In this document: positions 26,386 to 34,525 of the stretch, one piece after another
How the letters are laid out: the number at the start of each line of letters is the position of its first letter
Position numbering within the stretch: position 1 is the first letter of the stretch
Assembly: GCF_030418125.1 (NCBI RefSeq)
Contig: NZ_JAUHTR010000001.1
Span: 496,001 to 560,000 of the forward strand
Length of the DNA: 64,000 nt
Direction of reading: 5' to 3'
Source of the DNA: Fictibacillus fluitans
Lineage (GTDB): Bacteria; Bacillota; Bacilli; Bacillales; Fictibacillaceae
The notes under the pieces: generated by a model
The model's input: only the letters and a program-made list of their open reading frames with translations
Database searches by the model: none
What the model was told of the DNA's origin: nothing
Position numbers and translations under genes: made by a program

Positions 26386-26749
26386 ACCTTTTATCCATCC
26401 ATTAAAGAGATACGGTAGAACATCCTTTTCAGAGGAGTCATCTGATGCATTATCATCAGTTGCTTTTAGCCCTGTGCAAATACAAATTGCAAAAATGCTG
26501 TTGTATTATTTTTTTGACTAAAGGATTCTTATTTCTGCCAGTAAAAAAGATTTAAATCGGTTCAAGATCGGCACGTTATGACTAACATGATAGTAGCAAG
26601 CAATACTGCAAGTAAGCGCATATTTAAATACATTAAAAATGAGACTCAGGTGGTCAAAAGGTTGGCAGTTTATCGGTCGTGGTTACAGCTCTTTCTCAAT
26701 GGAAAGAAAACGGGTTTTTGTCATGATACTTGTTGTCATTAATTTACTA
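26386..26749. other. Gene-free stretch
   Basis: No open frame, hairpin or repeat that I can support. Confidence 0.4.
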
Positions 26750-28063
26750 TCAAATCATCGGAAGTGATAGGATAAAAACAGCACCTCTTGTGTTGGTGTT
26801 TTGGGCCGATACAGTCCCGCCATGTGCTTCAATGATCACCTTGGAAATCGCAAGCCCAATTCCTGTTCCTCCATTGTTTCCTTTATAAAACCGTTCAAAT
26901 ACCTCCTGTTCAGTGCCGTTTACCAGCCCTTTTCCATCGTCCTCCACAGATAGTATTAACCACCTGCTTTTCGTACTCCAACTGATTGTAATCTCGCTTT
27001 CTGCATAACGAAGCGCATTTCCCAAAATATTATGCAGCGCCTGCTTTATTCGGTCAGCATCAGCCATCATTTTTACATCTGGACCATCTTTAACAAAAAT
27101 ATGGATGCCTTTATTCTCGCCCACTGGCCGTAAACTCGTAACGACCTGTTCCAGTAAAGTTACCAGTCTGATTTCTTTAAAGTGGTAGATTTCTTCTACA
27201 TTCTCCAGCATGAGAAGCAGGCTCAGTTCTTCCACGATCTTTTTTAGCCGCTGGCTTTCGGCGATAATCGTCTCCAGGCTTTGTTTGACTTCCTCCCCCT
27301 CAATTACCCCGTCCATGATCCCTTCTGCATTTCCTTGAATCCCCATTAGCGGTGTCTTTAACTCATGAGAAGCATTTTGTAGGAAATCCTTTTGCTGCCG
27401 GTCATACTGCTTTATTTTTTCAGCGAGTCCACTAAAGCTTTCGGCAAGATCAGCAATTTCGTCTTTGGATGTCAGGTTCAGTGGCCGATAGGTTCCCTTT
27501 ATTTGAAATTGCTGCATATGCGAACGCAGCTTTTGAATGGGCAGCGTAATACTTCGTTCGAGATATAATCCCATTAAAATAGCCGCAATAGCCGCGATAA
27601 CCCATCCGATCATTTGCGTTTTTCTCATAATTGTCTTGAGCGCCTGGATGTTTTCCACTTTTGTGATCAACGTTACATATCCCTTGATTACACTTTTTTT
27701 GTTGTAAATCGGCAGGGTTTCAGCAACATACTGATCCTGCTTTTGTTGAAAGGACGCGGCTTCTTTTTCGGTCAGGTTGGTGAAAATAACCTGTTTCTGT
27801 TTGTCCCGGACCAGTATTCTCGATCCAAGCAGTTGCCCCGCTGTTTCCATCCTTTTTTCAACTACCCGGAGACGTACTGCCTCCTTTTTGATTGGTACAT
27901 TGGAGAGAACTTCACTGACCGAGGAGGCATCTGAACGCAAATCCTTTCTTGCCTGGTTTAAAAGATACCTTTCAGAAAAAATCTGAAATGACACGGCAAT
28001 AACGGAAAAAACAATCACCAAAATGATCCAGTACGACCACCGTATCTTTCTACCAATCTTCAT
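26750..28063 (-). CDS. Sensor histidine kinase
   Basis: About 437 residues: N-terminal membrane helix (SYWIILVIVFSVIAVSF), outer sensor domain of about 120 residues, second helix (MIGWVIAAIAAILMGLYL), HAMP, the H-box NASHELKTPLMGIQGNAEG, N-box and G-box NNGGTGIGLAISKVI. ATG 28063 is chosen because GGAAGAAC lies 7 bases before it; it overlaps the end of the regulator gene by 14 bases. Signal unknown. Confidence 0.92.
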   Translation of the reverse strand: MKIGRKIRWSYWIILVIVFSVIAVSFQIFSERYLLNQARKDLRSDASSVSEVLSNVPIKKEAVRLRVVEKRMETAGQLLGSRILVRDKQKQVIFTNLTEKEAASFQQKQDQYVAETLPIYNKKSVIKGYVTLITKVENIQALKTIMRKTQMIGWVIAAIAAILMGLYLERSITLPIQKLRSHMQQFQIKGTYRPLNLTSKDEIADLAESFSGLAEKIKQYDRQQKDFLQNASHELKTPLMGIQGNAEGIMDGVIEGEEVKQSLETIIAESQRLKKIVEELSLLLMLENVEEIYHFKEIRLVTLLEQVVTSLRPVGENKGIHIFVKDGPDVKMMADADRIKQALHNILGNALRYAESEITISWSTKSRWLILSVEDDGKGLVNGTEQEVFERFYKGNNGGTGIGLAISKVIIEAHGGTVSAQNTNTRGAVFILSLPMI

Positions 28064-28736
28064 GTTGTTCTTCCATTCTGTACCCATAGCCCCAAACGGT
28101 TGAAATGGCTATGGAAACCTTTGTAACTGTCAATTTTTTTCGAAGCCTTTTGACCAGATCATCGATCAGGCGGCCATCACCGGCATAGGTATAGCCCCAT
28201 ATTTTTTCAATCAGCTGCTCTCGTGTAAAGGGCTGTCCGGGATGTGAGAAGAGAAAAGAAAACAAATCATATTCTTTTGCAGTTAACGAAATTTCCGTCT
28301 CCCCTGCCTTCACTTGCCGAAGATTGAGATCGACTTTTACATTCCCCCATTCAGTGGGTTTCTGAGCATGAATCTTTTCTATCCTTTTAAAAATATTCTT
28401 TATTCGGGCTACCAGCTCCCTCGGACTGAAGGGCTTGGTTAAATAGTCATCTCCGCCCAGCTCAAGTCCGAGAATACGGTCAAGTTCCGCATCACGTGCT
28501 GAAATAAAGATAATCGGAATTTCACTCTTCCGTCGAATTTCTCTGCATAGCTCAATTCCATCGATCCCCGGCATCATAATATCCAGAACCAATAAATCCG
28601 GACGCAGTCTCAACATTTCTGCCTCTACCCCAAATCCCTCAGAAAAAACGGTTACCTTATATCCTTCTTTCTGCAAATACTTTTGAAGGATGTCTCGTAT
28701 GCTTTTCTCATCATCAATCACAAAAATGTGTTTCAC
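28050..28736 (-). CDS. OmpR/PhoB-family response regulator
   Basis: 228 residues. Receiver domain with DDE near residue 8, phospho-acceptor Asp in LLVLDIMMPGIDG (about 52) and Lys in LTKPFSPREL; winged-helix domain ending ISTVWGYGYRME. It is transcribed with the kinase that follows. A secreted coiled-coil protein is encoded just upstream but has its own terminator. Confidence 0.95.
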   Translation of the reverse strand: MKHIFVIDDEKSIRDILQKYLQKEGYKVTVFSEGFGVEAEMLRLRPDLLVLDIMMPGIDGIELCREIRRKSEIPIIFISARDAELDRILGLELGGDDYLTKPFSPRELVARIKNIFKRIEKIHAQKPTEWGNVKVDLNLRQVKAGETEISLTAKEYDLFSFLFSHPGQPFTREQLIEKIWGYTYAGDGRLIDDLVKRLRKKLTVTKVSIAISTVWGYGYRMEEQHEDW

Positions 28737-28781
28737 GGTACCTCACCTCACGTTTCTAGCATACTACATCCGCTTTCCCAC

Positions 28782-28812
28782 CAAAAGAAGGAGGCAGCAC
28801 AAGCTACCTCCC
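28782..28812 (-). terminator. Terminator after the coiled-coil protein gene
   Basis: GGAGGTAGC...GCTGCCTCC then TTCTTTT on the minus strand, 6 bases past the stop codon. Confidence 0.75.
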
Positions 28813-28817
28813 CAACA

Positions 28818-29339
28818 TTATGCTTTATTCATGATACTGATCACTTTGGCGAGCATTTCTTTTTTCTTCTCCAATTCTTTGTTCAATGTGCTTTGCTTCT
28901 TCAGCACCATGTTCAAGTGTTCCTGTACTTTCTCTTTATTTCCACTTTTTATAGCTACTTTGAGTTCTTTTCGTTCAAGGCGAAGATCTTTTTGCAGTGA
29001 ACTTATTTCCTTATTTTCATCCTTCAATTGCTTTTTGATTTCTTTTACTTTTTTTTTCTTATCCTTATCCAACTCTTTCATCGCTGTCTGCTTCAGGTCA
29101 ATGAGTTTATCTTTTTGAGTCACCAATGCACTGTTCAAGGCCAGACGGTCTTTTTTTAGTTTGTTTGACTGGTGAAGCTCTACATCAAACTGCTTGGCCA
29201 GTTTCACTTTCTCGGGCTGGTTTTTCGTCTGGATCTCGACCTTCGGGATATCACTACTGTCGGCAAAAACGTGGGTGGTCCCAGCAATGCCTCCTGCACC
29301 AATCACACTCGCCAAAACAAATGCTGCTATTTTTTTCAT
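28818..29339 (-). CDS. Secreted coiled-coil protein
   Basis: 173 residues. A signal peptide (MKKIAAFVLASVIGAGGIAG...VFA, cut near residue 26) is followed by a highly charged Lys/Glu/Leu-rich region, almost entirely coiled coil with long runs of Lys. It looks like a small envelope-associated helical protein; the pattern recalls CpxP/Spy-like stress proteins only loosely. It may be a target or partner of the adjacent two-component system. AAAGGAGGCAG precedes the ATG. Confidence 0.7.
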   Translation of the reverse strand: MKKIAAFVLASVIGAGGIAGTTHVFADSSDIPKVEIQTKNQPEKVKLAKQFDVELHQSNKLKKDRLALNSALVTQKDKLIDLKQTAMKELDKDKKKKVKEIKKQLKDENKEISSLQKDLRLERKELKVAIKSGNKEKVQEHLNMVLKKQSTLNKELEKKKEMLAKVISIMNKA

Positions 29340-29457
29340 TTTTTCTGCCTCCTTTAATTCAGTATAGGAACAGTATAGCCGGCAAATTTGGAAGGATTGA
29401 GAGAAAAGTGTGTGAAAAGTGTATGAATGATTCCGTGATCTTACCCATTTGCTTTAC

Positions 29458-29479
29458 AATGTTATAATTGTTTTATTAA
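29458..29479 (+). promoter_or_regulatory. Promoter-like sequence before the first lgt
   Basis: Contains TATAAT (-10-like) about 35 bases before the TTG start. Exact duplicate at 25985-26006. Confidence 0.45.
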
Positions 29480-29502
29480 CTCAAAAAAGGAGAGATTTGA
29501 AT

Positions 29503-30315
29503 TTGAATTCTGTTCCAAATCCAATTAATCCAATTGCTATAGAATTTGGGCCTATTAGTATCCATTGGTATGGAGTTATCATCGCATTAGGCGCTAGTCT
29601 AGGCTTATACCTTGCGATTCATGAAGGTAAGAAAAGAGGGATAGCTTCAGATACTCTTGTCGATTTAATTATGTATGCGTTACCTATTGCTATCATTTCA
29701 GCACGGGTTTATTATGTTGTGTTTGAATGGCCATATTTTAAAAACCACCTTAATCAAATACCTGCGATTTGGAATGGAGGTATCGCGATTCACGGGGGCC
29801 TCATTGGGGCAATAGTTACTGCAATAATTTTCACGCGTAAAAGAAACATTAGTTTTTGGAAAGTAGCTGATATTACTGCTCCAGGAATATTATTAGCGCA
29901 AGCCATCGGACGTTGGGGGAATTTTATCAACCAAGAGGCGCATGGAGGGCCGGTTTCAAGAACTTTCCTTGAGCACTTACATCTTCCGGCATTTATAATT
30001 AATCAGATGTATATTGACGGCTTGTACTTCCACCCTACGTTCCTGTATGAATCTATTTGGAGTTTCACTGGAGTTATTATTCTTCTTACGATAAGAAAGA
30101 AATTCGCACTACAACTTGGTGAGTTGTTTTTATGCTATCTCGTTTGGTATTCAACGGGGCGCTTTTTCATTGAAGGAATGAGAACAGATAGCCTGATGCT
30201 CACACCGCATCTTAGAATGGCACAGGTCATTTCAATCCTCATTATAAGTTTCTGTATCACATTTGGCATTTTTAGGAAGTACAAATATCTATCTAAAGAA
30301 AGGTTTGCAAAATAA
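29503..30315 (+). CDS. lgt: Prolipoprotein diacylglyceryl transferase, paralogue 1
   Basis: 270-residue membrane enzyme that attaches diacylglycerol to the lipobox Cys of prolipoproteins. It shows SIHWYG near the N-terminus, IAIHGGLIG, the Lgt signature [14 protein letters not shown] (Arg, Asn and Gly conserved) and [13 protein letters not shown]. The start is TTG 29503, 9 bases after AAAGGAGA; upstream ATGs lack a site. A second lgt lies 470 bases downstream. The housekeeping lgt normally sits beside hprK, so this is an extra, accessory copy. Confidence 0.9.
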   Translation: MNSVPNPINPIAIEFGPISIHWYGVIIALGASLGLYLAIHEGKKRGIASDTLVDLIMYALPIAIISARVYYVVFEWPYFKNHLNQIPAIWNGGIAIHGGLIGAIVTAIIFTRKRNISFWKVADITAPGILLAQAIGRWGNFINQEAHGGPVSRTFLEHLHLPAFIINQMYIDGLYFHPTFLYESIWSFTGVIILLTIRKKFALQLGELFLCYLVWYSTGRFFIEGMRTDSLMLTPHLRMAQVISILIISFCITFGIFRKYKYLSKERFAK

Positions 30316-30324
30316 AACAATAAA

Positions 30325-30705
30325 ATGAAGAAAAATGAAACCAACACCCCTGATTCTAAATACATACAACAGCACCTAGCAAATGAACGAACTTACCTTG
30401 CATGGGTGAGAACAAGTATAACCATCATTGGTGTAGGATTTTTAATAACAAATCTTCACTTTTCGATGGTATCAGAAAATAGACTATTTGAGGATTGGTT
30501 AGCGCAATTTATTGGGTTGGCATCGATTTTTATAGGAATTATTGCTTTAGTGATGTCTACCATTACCTTTTTTACGAAAGGAAAAAGTATTAACGAGCAA
30601 AAATTTAGGTTTCCAAGAAAATCGATACTCACCATTTCTATTGTACTTCTGCTTATCTTTATTATTTTTGGCATGTACTATTTGATTGCCTGGGAACTTC
30701 TATAG
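30325..30705 (+). CDS. DUF202 (YidH-type) membrane protein
   Basis: 126 residues. HLANERTYLAWVRTSITIIGVGF (about 15-37) is the DUF202 signature, and two further membrane helices follow. Function unknown. It lies 9 bases after lgt1 and before lgt2, so the three probably form one transcript. The ribosome-binding site is poor, suggesting coupling with lgt1. Confidence 0.8.
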   Translation: MKKNETNTPDSKYIQQHLANERTYLAWVRTSITIIGVGFLITNLHFSMVSENRLFEDWLAQFIGLASIFIGIIALVMSTITFFTKGKSINEQKFRFPRKSILTISIVLLLIFIIFGMYYLIAWELL

Positions 30706-30781
30706 CTTTTAGATGGCGGTGCTTACCTAAAGCATCGCTTTGTTCATTCTTAAATGGATAGACAACAGAAAGGAACAAATC

Positions 30782-31591
30782 ATGCACTCTCTATATTTAT
30801 TCTATAGCAATCCGGTGGCTTTCAGCTTCTTTGGTTTTACGATCCATTGGAAGGGTATTATTACGATGACTGCAGTATTTGCAGGGATATTATACTGTAT
30901 CCATGCCGGAAAAAAGAACTGGATTGGCAAGAAACAAATCTTTGAGCTATTCTTCATTGGCTTACCTCTTTCAATAGTAACTGCAAGAATTTATTATATA
31001 ATTTTCAATTGGGGTTATTACAAATATAATCTTATTGAAATACCGATGTTATGGGAAGGGGGCATAGCTATTCATGGCGGGTTGATTGGTGCTTTTCTAT
31101 TCTTATTCATGTATGCGCATAACATGGGCTTTTCTTTTTGGAGACTTGCAGACACAATTGCCCCAGGCCTGTTATTAGGACAATCTTTAGGACGATGGGC
31201 AAATTTAATTACACAGGAAGCGTATGGAGAAGCTGTAAACTTATCCTTCTTATATTCACTAAGATTACCGGATTTTATTATTGATCGACTTTTTATCTAT
31301 GGCTCTTACCGTCACCCAACGTTCTTATATTCTTCCCTCTGGAACTTCATTGGTTTTCTCTTACTCCTTTTACTTAATGATAAGTATTTGAAAAAAGGGG
31401 AAGTGTTTTTAGTTTATTTATTGTGGAATTCTTTGGGCCGGTTCTGGATTGAAATATATAGGGCCGATAGCTTAATGATGGAAGATTTAAAAATAGCCCA
31501 AGCTTTTACTTTTCTTGTAACTTGTATATGCTTAATCACATTTCCCTATCGCAGAATCAAAGGAACAGCAGATCGTCATCCTTTATCATAA
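30782..31591 (+). CDS. lgt: Prolipoprotein diacylglyceryl transferase, paralogue 2
   Basis: 269 residues with the same core as paralogue 1: [28 protein letters not shown] and GRFWIEIYRADSL. Sequence identity to paralogue 1 is moderate, so the two are not a recent duplication. The start at ATG 30782 follows AAAGGAAC by 7 bases; the longer frame would add an unsupported N-terminus. Confidence 0.88.
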   Translation: MHSLYLFYSNPVAFSFFGFTIHWKGIITMTAVFAGILYCIHAGKKNWIGKKQIFELFFIGLPLSIVTARIYYIIFNWGYYKYNLIEIPMLWEGGIAIHGGLIGAFLFLFMYAHNMGFSFWRLADTIAPGLLLGQSLGRWANLITQEAYGEAVNLSFLYSLRLPDFIIDRLFIYGSYRHPTFLYSSLWNFIGFLLLLLLNDKYLKKGEVFLVYLLWNSLGRFWIEIYRADSLMMEDLKIAQAFTFLVTCICLITFPYRRIKGTADRHPLS

Positions 31592-31677
31592 TTGGGTCCG
31601 CAAATCATTTGTATACTATTTTCAAATTTGTTAACTTCAAGTAAAGATGAAAGGAATGAACTGCTATCAAAAAAAGT

Positions 31678-32142
31678 ATGATAACTCTTCTTTCCGGCCC
31701 TTTATTGGTTTTAGGCTTAATCTATGCCTTTTATGAATCAGTAGACTCTACATGGAATACCAGTCAGCCAAAGAAAGAACAAGCTTATTTCTCTGGGATT
31801 TTATTACAAAAACAGATTGAGAGAACCTATTATAAATTTGATTATATTTCTTCTGCTCACCAAATCAAAAACATTCCGGTATTTTGGAATTACCTGGATG
31901 ATATACATTTTAATAATCTCTCGGTACTATCCAACAATATCCCTGATGAATCTTTAACCAAAGATATTTCAAATATTGAAGAACTTGAGCAATTGATAAA
32001 AAAAGATAAGGACCCCAAAGCGGTAGTTTATCTTCATCGAATACTCAGTGATCTCACCCATAAAGAATCCCGCTATGGATTAACCTATACATTTGAAGGA
32101 GATAGGATCGATAAAGTTAATAATTTGATAGAAAAACAGTGA
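31678..32142 (+). CDS. Exported or membrane-anchored hypothetical protein
   Basis: 154 residues with one N-terminal hydrophobic segment (LLSGPLLVLGLIYAFYES) and a hydrophilic remainder, so probably an anchored outer-surface protein. No family recognised. No ribosome-binding site fits ATG 31678: the nearest, AAAGGA, is over 20 bases away and better suits a non-standard ATC start (KKSMITLLSG) or a start in another frame joined across a run of seven A. The true N-terminus is therefore open. Confidence 0.5.
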   Translation: MITLLSGPLLVLGLIYAFYESVDSTWNTSQPKKEQAYFSGILLQKQIERTYYKFDYISSAHQIKNIPVFWNYLDDIHFNNLSVLSNNIPDESLTKDISNIEELEQLIKKDKDPKAVVYLHRILSDLTHKESRYGLTYTFEGDRIDKVNNLIEKQ

Positions 32143-32146
32143 TACA

Positions 32147-32187
32147 AAAATGACGTGCTGCCACATAGATTGGTCACACGTCATTTT
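32147..32187. terminator. Bidirectional terminator
   Basis: AAAATGACGTG...CACGTCATTTT, 11-base stem, between convergent genes. Confidence 0.8.
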
Positions 32188-32204
32188 ATCTTGTCTTTCA
32201 CTAT

Positions 32205-33002
32205 TCATTCATTGAAGTGCGGCCGCTTCTGTTTATCAATATATTTAGCAATCGCCGCCGCTTCTGCTTTTGTTAGGCTCCCCGGTGAATCCATGGGCAT
32301 ATTCTCTAGAATAAATCCTGCAGCTTTGTTTGGATGAGACATGCCTGCTCCGTCATTGTAAGAATCCTCACCCCAGAGGGCAGGAGCAATATCTGAACCT
32401 TTCCCATCGGAGCCATGACATCTTAAACAATTTTGCTGGTAAAGTCTTTCCCCATCTTCATTCCCTGTATCAGGCATAGAATTCATCTCAATTGGCTGGA
32501 GCCACTCTGCGTTCTCAGGATCTTTTATATCCTTTGATAAAAATTCAATGTAGCTAACCATGTCCTTTAAATCAGAGCTGTACTCTGGCAGCTTTTCTCC
32601 ATTCATACTTCTCACCATACATCCATTGATGCGGTCTGCTAAACTGATGACCTTTTTATCCCTTTCACTATAACTTGGATATTTTTTTGCAACACCAACA
32701 AACGACAAGCTTTGTGTAAGCCCTCCGTTTGTATGGCAGCTGACACAGCTCAAATGGTTTCCTGTGTAACCATTGAGTTCTTCCGCCGTGTTTACCATGA
32801 TGTCTTTGCCGTGATTCACTTCCTCCTTTTTGAGCGGATCCTTAATTTGGTTAATATCCGGGTAGATAAACTGCTCTTGGTTGGTAATAGTCGCGATAAC
32901 AGCTTCTGTTTTGCTTTTGAAGACGGTTTCACTAATTAACACAGCCATGATAAGCAAAAGAAACAACAACACGGAAAACGAAATAATAGCTTGTTTTTTC
33001 AT
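32205..33002 (-). CDS. Diheme c-type cytochrome, membrane-anchored
   Basis: 265 residues. One N-terminal membrane helix (IISFSVLLFLLLIMAVLIS), then two haem-binding motifs, CVSCH (about residue 85) and CLRCH (about 195), each in a cytochrome c fold; possible Met ligands lie in CMVRSMNGEKLP and ILENMPMDSPG. It probably transfers electrons on the outer face of the membrane, perhaps from sulfur oxidation. It is the last gene of the sulfide cluster, and its ribosome-binding site lies inside a long hairpin. Confidence 0.85.
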   Translation of the reverse strand: MKKQAIISFSVLLFLLLIMAVLISETVFKSKTEAVIATITNQEQFIYPDINQIKDPLKKEEVNHGKDIMVNTAEELNGYTGNHLSCVSCHTNGGLTQSLSFVGVAKKYPSYSERDKKVISLADRINGCMVRSMNGEKLPEYSSDLKDMVSYIEFLSKDIKDPENAEWLQPIEMNSMPDTGNEDGERLYQQNCLRCHGSDGKGSDIAPALWGEDSYNDGAGMSHPNKAAGFILENMPMDSPGSLTKAEAAAIAKYIDKQKRPHFNE

Positions 33003-33049
33003 AAAAATCCCACCTATTTACTTTTGTAAAAAGTATAGGTGGGATTTTT
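33003..33049 (-). promoter_or_regulatory. Hairpin covering the cytochrome c ribosome-binding site
   Basis: AAAAATCCCACCTAT pairs perfectly with ATAGGTGGGATTTTT (15 bases, 17-base loop). In the minus-strand RNA the 3' arm holds AGGUGGG and ends next to AUG (33002-33000). The arm ends in five U, so it may also act as a weak terminator for the upstream cstB transcript. Confidence 0.65.
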
Positions 33050-33095
33050 AAAGCTTTTATAAAGAACTGTCTTACAATTTCTAACTAAAGGATGA

Positions 33096-34493
33096 TTATT
33101 TTTTTCTTCGCATCCAACCGGAATAACCGCCTTCCAGGTTTAAAACATTAGTTATTCCACTCGCTTGTAAAATACTAACACCAATTGCAGACCTCATCCC
33201 TGACCCGCATTGTGAAATGATAGTTTTGTCCTTCGGTACTTCATCTACTCTGTCCGGCAGCTCTCCAAGCATAATGTGCTGCGCTCCCTCAATATGGCCT
33301 GATTCCCATTCGGACTGGCTTCTAACATCAACCACCTGCGCATTTTGCTCGTTCATTAATTTCTCTGCCTCATCCGGAGAAATTTGCTTATAGGTTTCCA
33401 GATGATCCGCCTGGTTAACAATAGAATCTTGCGCGTAACCGGCCAGGTTGTCGACCCCAATGGAATATAAAGCGGTAATTGCCTCATCTGCTCTGCCTTC
33501 TTCAGCAATAAAATATACCTCACCCTGGTCTTTAACAAGCCAGCCAGCCCAATTGGAAAGTGTTTTGTTCAAGGGAATATTAATGGTTCCTGGAATGTGC
33601 CCTTCAGCAAAGATTGCAGAATCACGGGTATCAATAACTTGTTTCTCTTCTTCCAGCAACTTTCCCAGTTCCTCGAATGAAGAAATGGAAGAAAGCTCAG
33701 GTAAATCTTTTATCAAGGGTGCACCTGCTTTATTCACTCTTTTCATGCGTGCGAAATAGGTTGGTGGCTCAGGCTGATTTTCCAAAAGCTGATGAATAAA
33801 ACTATTTTTATCTGTTTCCTTCAATGCCCAATTTACCTGTTTCTCATATCCTACCGTTGAAGTTGGCACCGCACCAAGCGATTTACCACAAGCACTCCCC
33901 GCACCATGGCCTGGCCAAATTTGCAAGTAATCAGGCAACTCTTTAAAGGCTTGAATCGAATCATACATATCTTTCGCTGCCTTCTCAGTTGAACCAGTCA
34001 CCCCTGCTGCCTTTTCCAATAAATCCGGACGGCCCACGTCTCCAACAAATACAAAATCTCCAGTAAATATGCCCATTGGCTTTTTGATTTCCGTTGCCTC
34101 ATCTGTAAGCAGGAATGAAAGACTTTCTGGTGTGTGCCCCGGGGTATGCAGAGTATGAAAGCTGACCTTTCCAATTTTAAAAGACTCTCCGTTCTTTAAT
34201 AATTGGTGTTCCACACTGTCTAAATTTTCATATTTCCAATCTTGATCTCCTTCATCCGACAGGAACAATTTTGCTCCTGTTCTTGCAGCTAACTCCCGGG
34301 AACCACTGACAAAATCAGCGTGAATATGTGTTTCTATTGAACCCACAATTTTTAACCCTTCTTTTTTCGCTTCCTGCAAATAAGGATCAATATCCCTCAT
34401 TGGATCAATAATTACTGCCTCACCTGTACCCTGGCATGCGACCAGATAGGAAGCCTGGGCCAGTTTGTCATCATAAAAGTATTTTAAAAGCAC
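33096..34493 (-). CDS. cstB: Persulfide dioxygenase-rhodanese fusion (CstB-like)
   Basis: 465 residues in three domains, as in Staphylococcus aureus CstB. An N-terminal metallo-beta-lactamase-fold dioxygenase carries THIHADFVSG (iron ligands), HTPGHTPESL and FTGDFVFVGDVGRPDL. A middle rhodanese-like domain has no catalytic Cys (FIAEEGRADEA). A C-terminal rhodanese has the active-site Cys in SQCGSGMRS. It oxidises persulfide to sulfite and thiosulfate in the cytoplasm. It follows the SQR gene by 32 bases. Confidence 0.88.
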   Translation of the reverse strand: MLLKYFYDDKLAQASYLVACQGTGEAVIIDPMRDIDPYLQEAKKEGLKIVGSIETHIHADFVSGSRELAARTGAKLFLSDEGDQDWKYENLDSVEHQLLKNGESFKIGKVSFHTLHTPGHTPESLSFLLTDEATEIKKPMGIFTGDFVFVGDVGRPDLLEKAAGVTGSTEKAAKDMYDSIQAFKELPDYLQIWPGHGAGSACGKSLGAVPTSTVGYEKQVNWALKETDKNSFIHQLLENQPEPPTYFARMKRVNKAGAPLIKDLPELSSISSFEELGKLLEEEKQVIDTRDSAIFAEGHIPGTINIPLNKTLSNWAGWLVKDQGEVYFIAEEGRADEAITALYSIGVDNLAGYAQDSIVNQADHLETYKQISPDEAEKLMNEQNAQVVDVRSQSEWESGHIEGAQHIMLGELPDRVDEVPKDKTIISQCGSGMRSAIGVSILQASGITNVLNLEGGYSGWMRRKK

Positions 34494-34525
34494 ATTAACA
34501 CCTCACGATAAAATTAAGTTCACAC

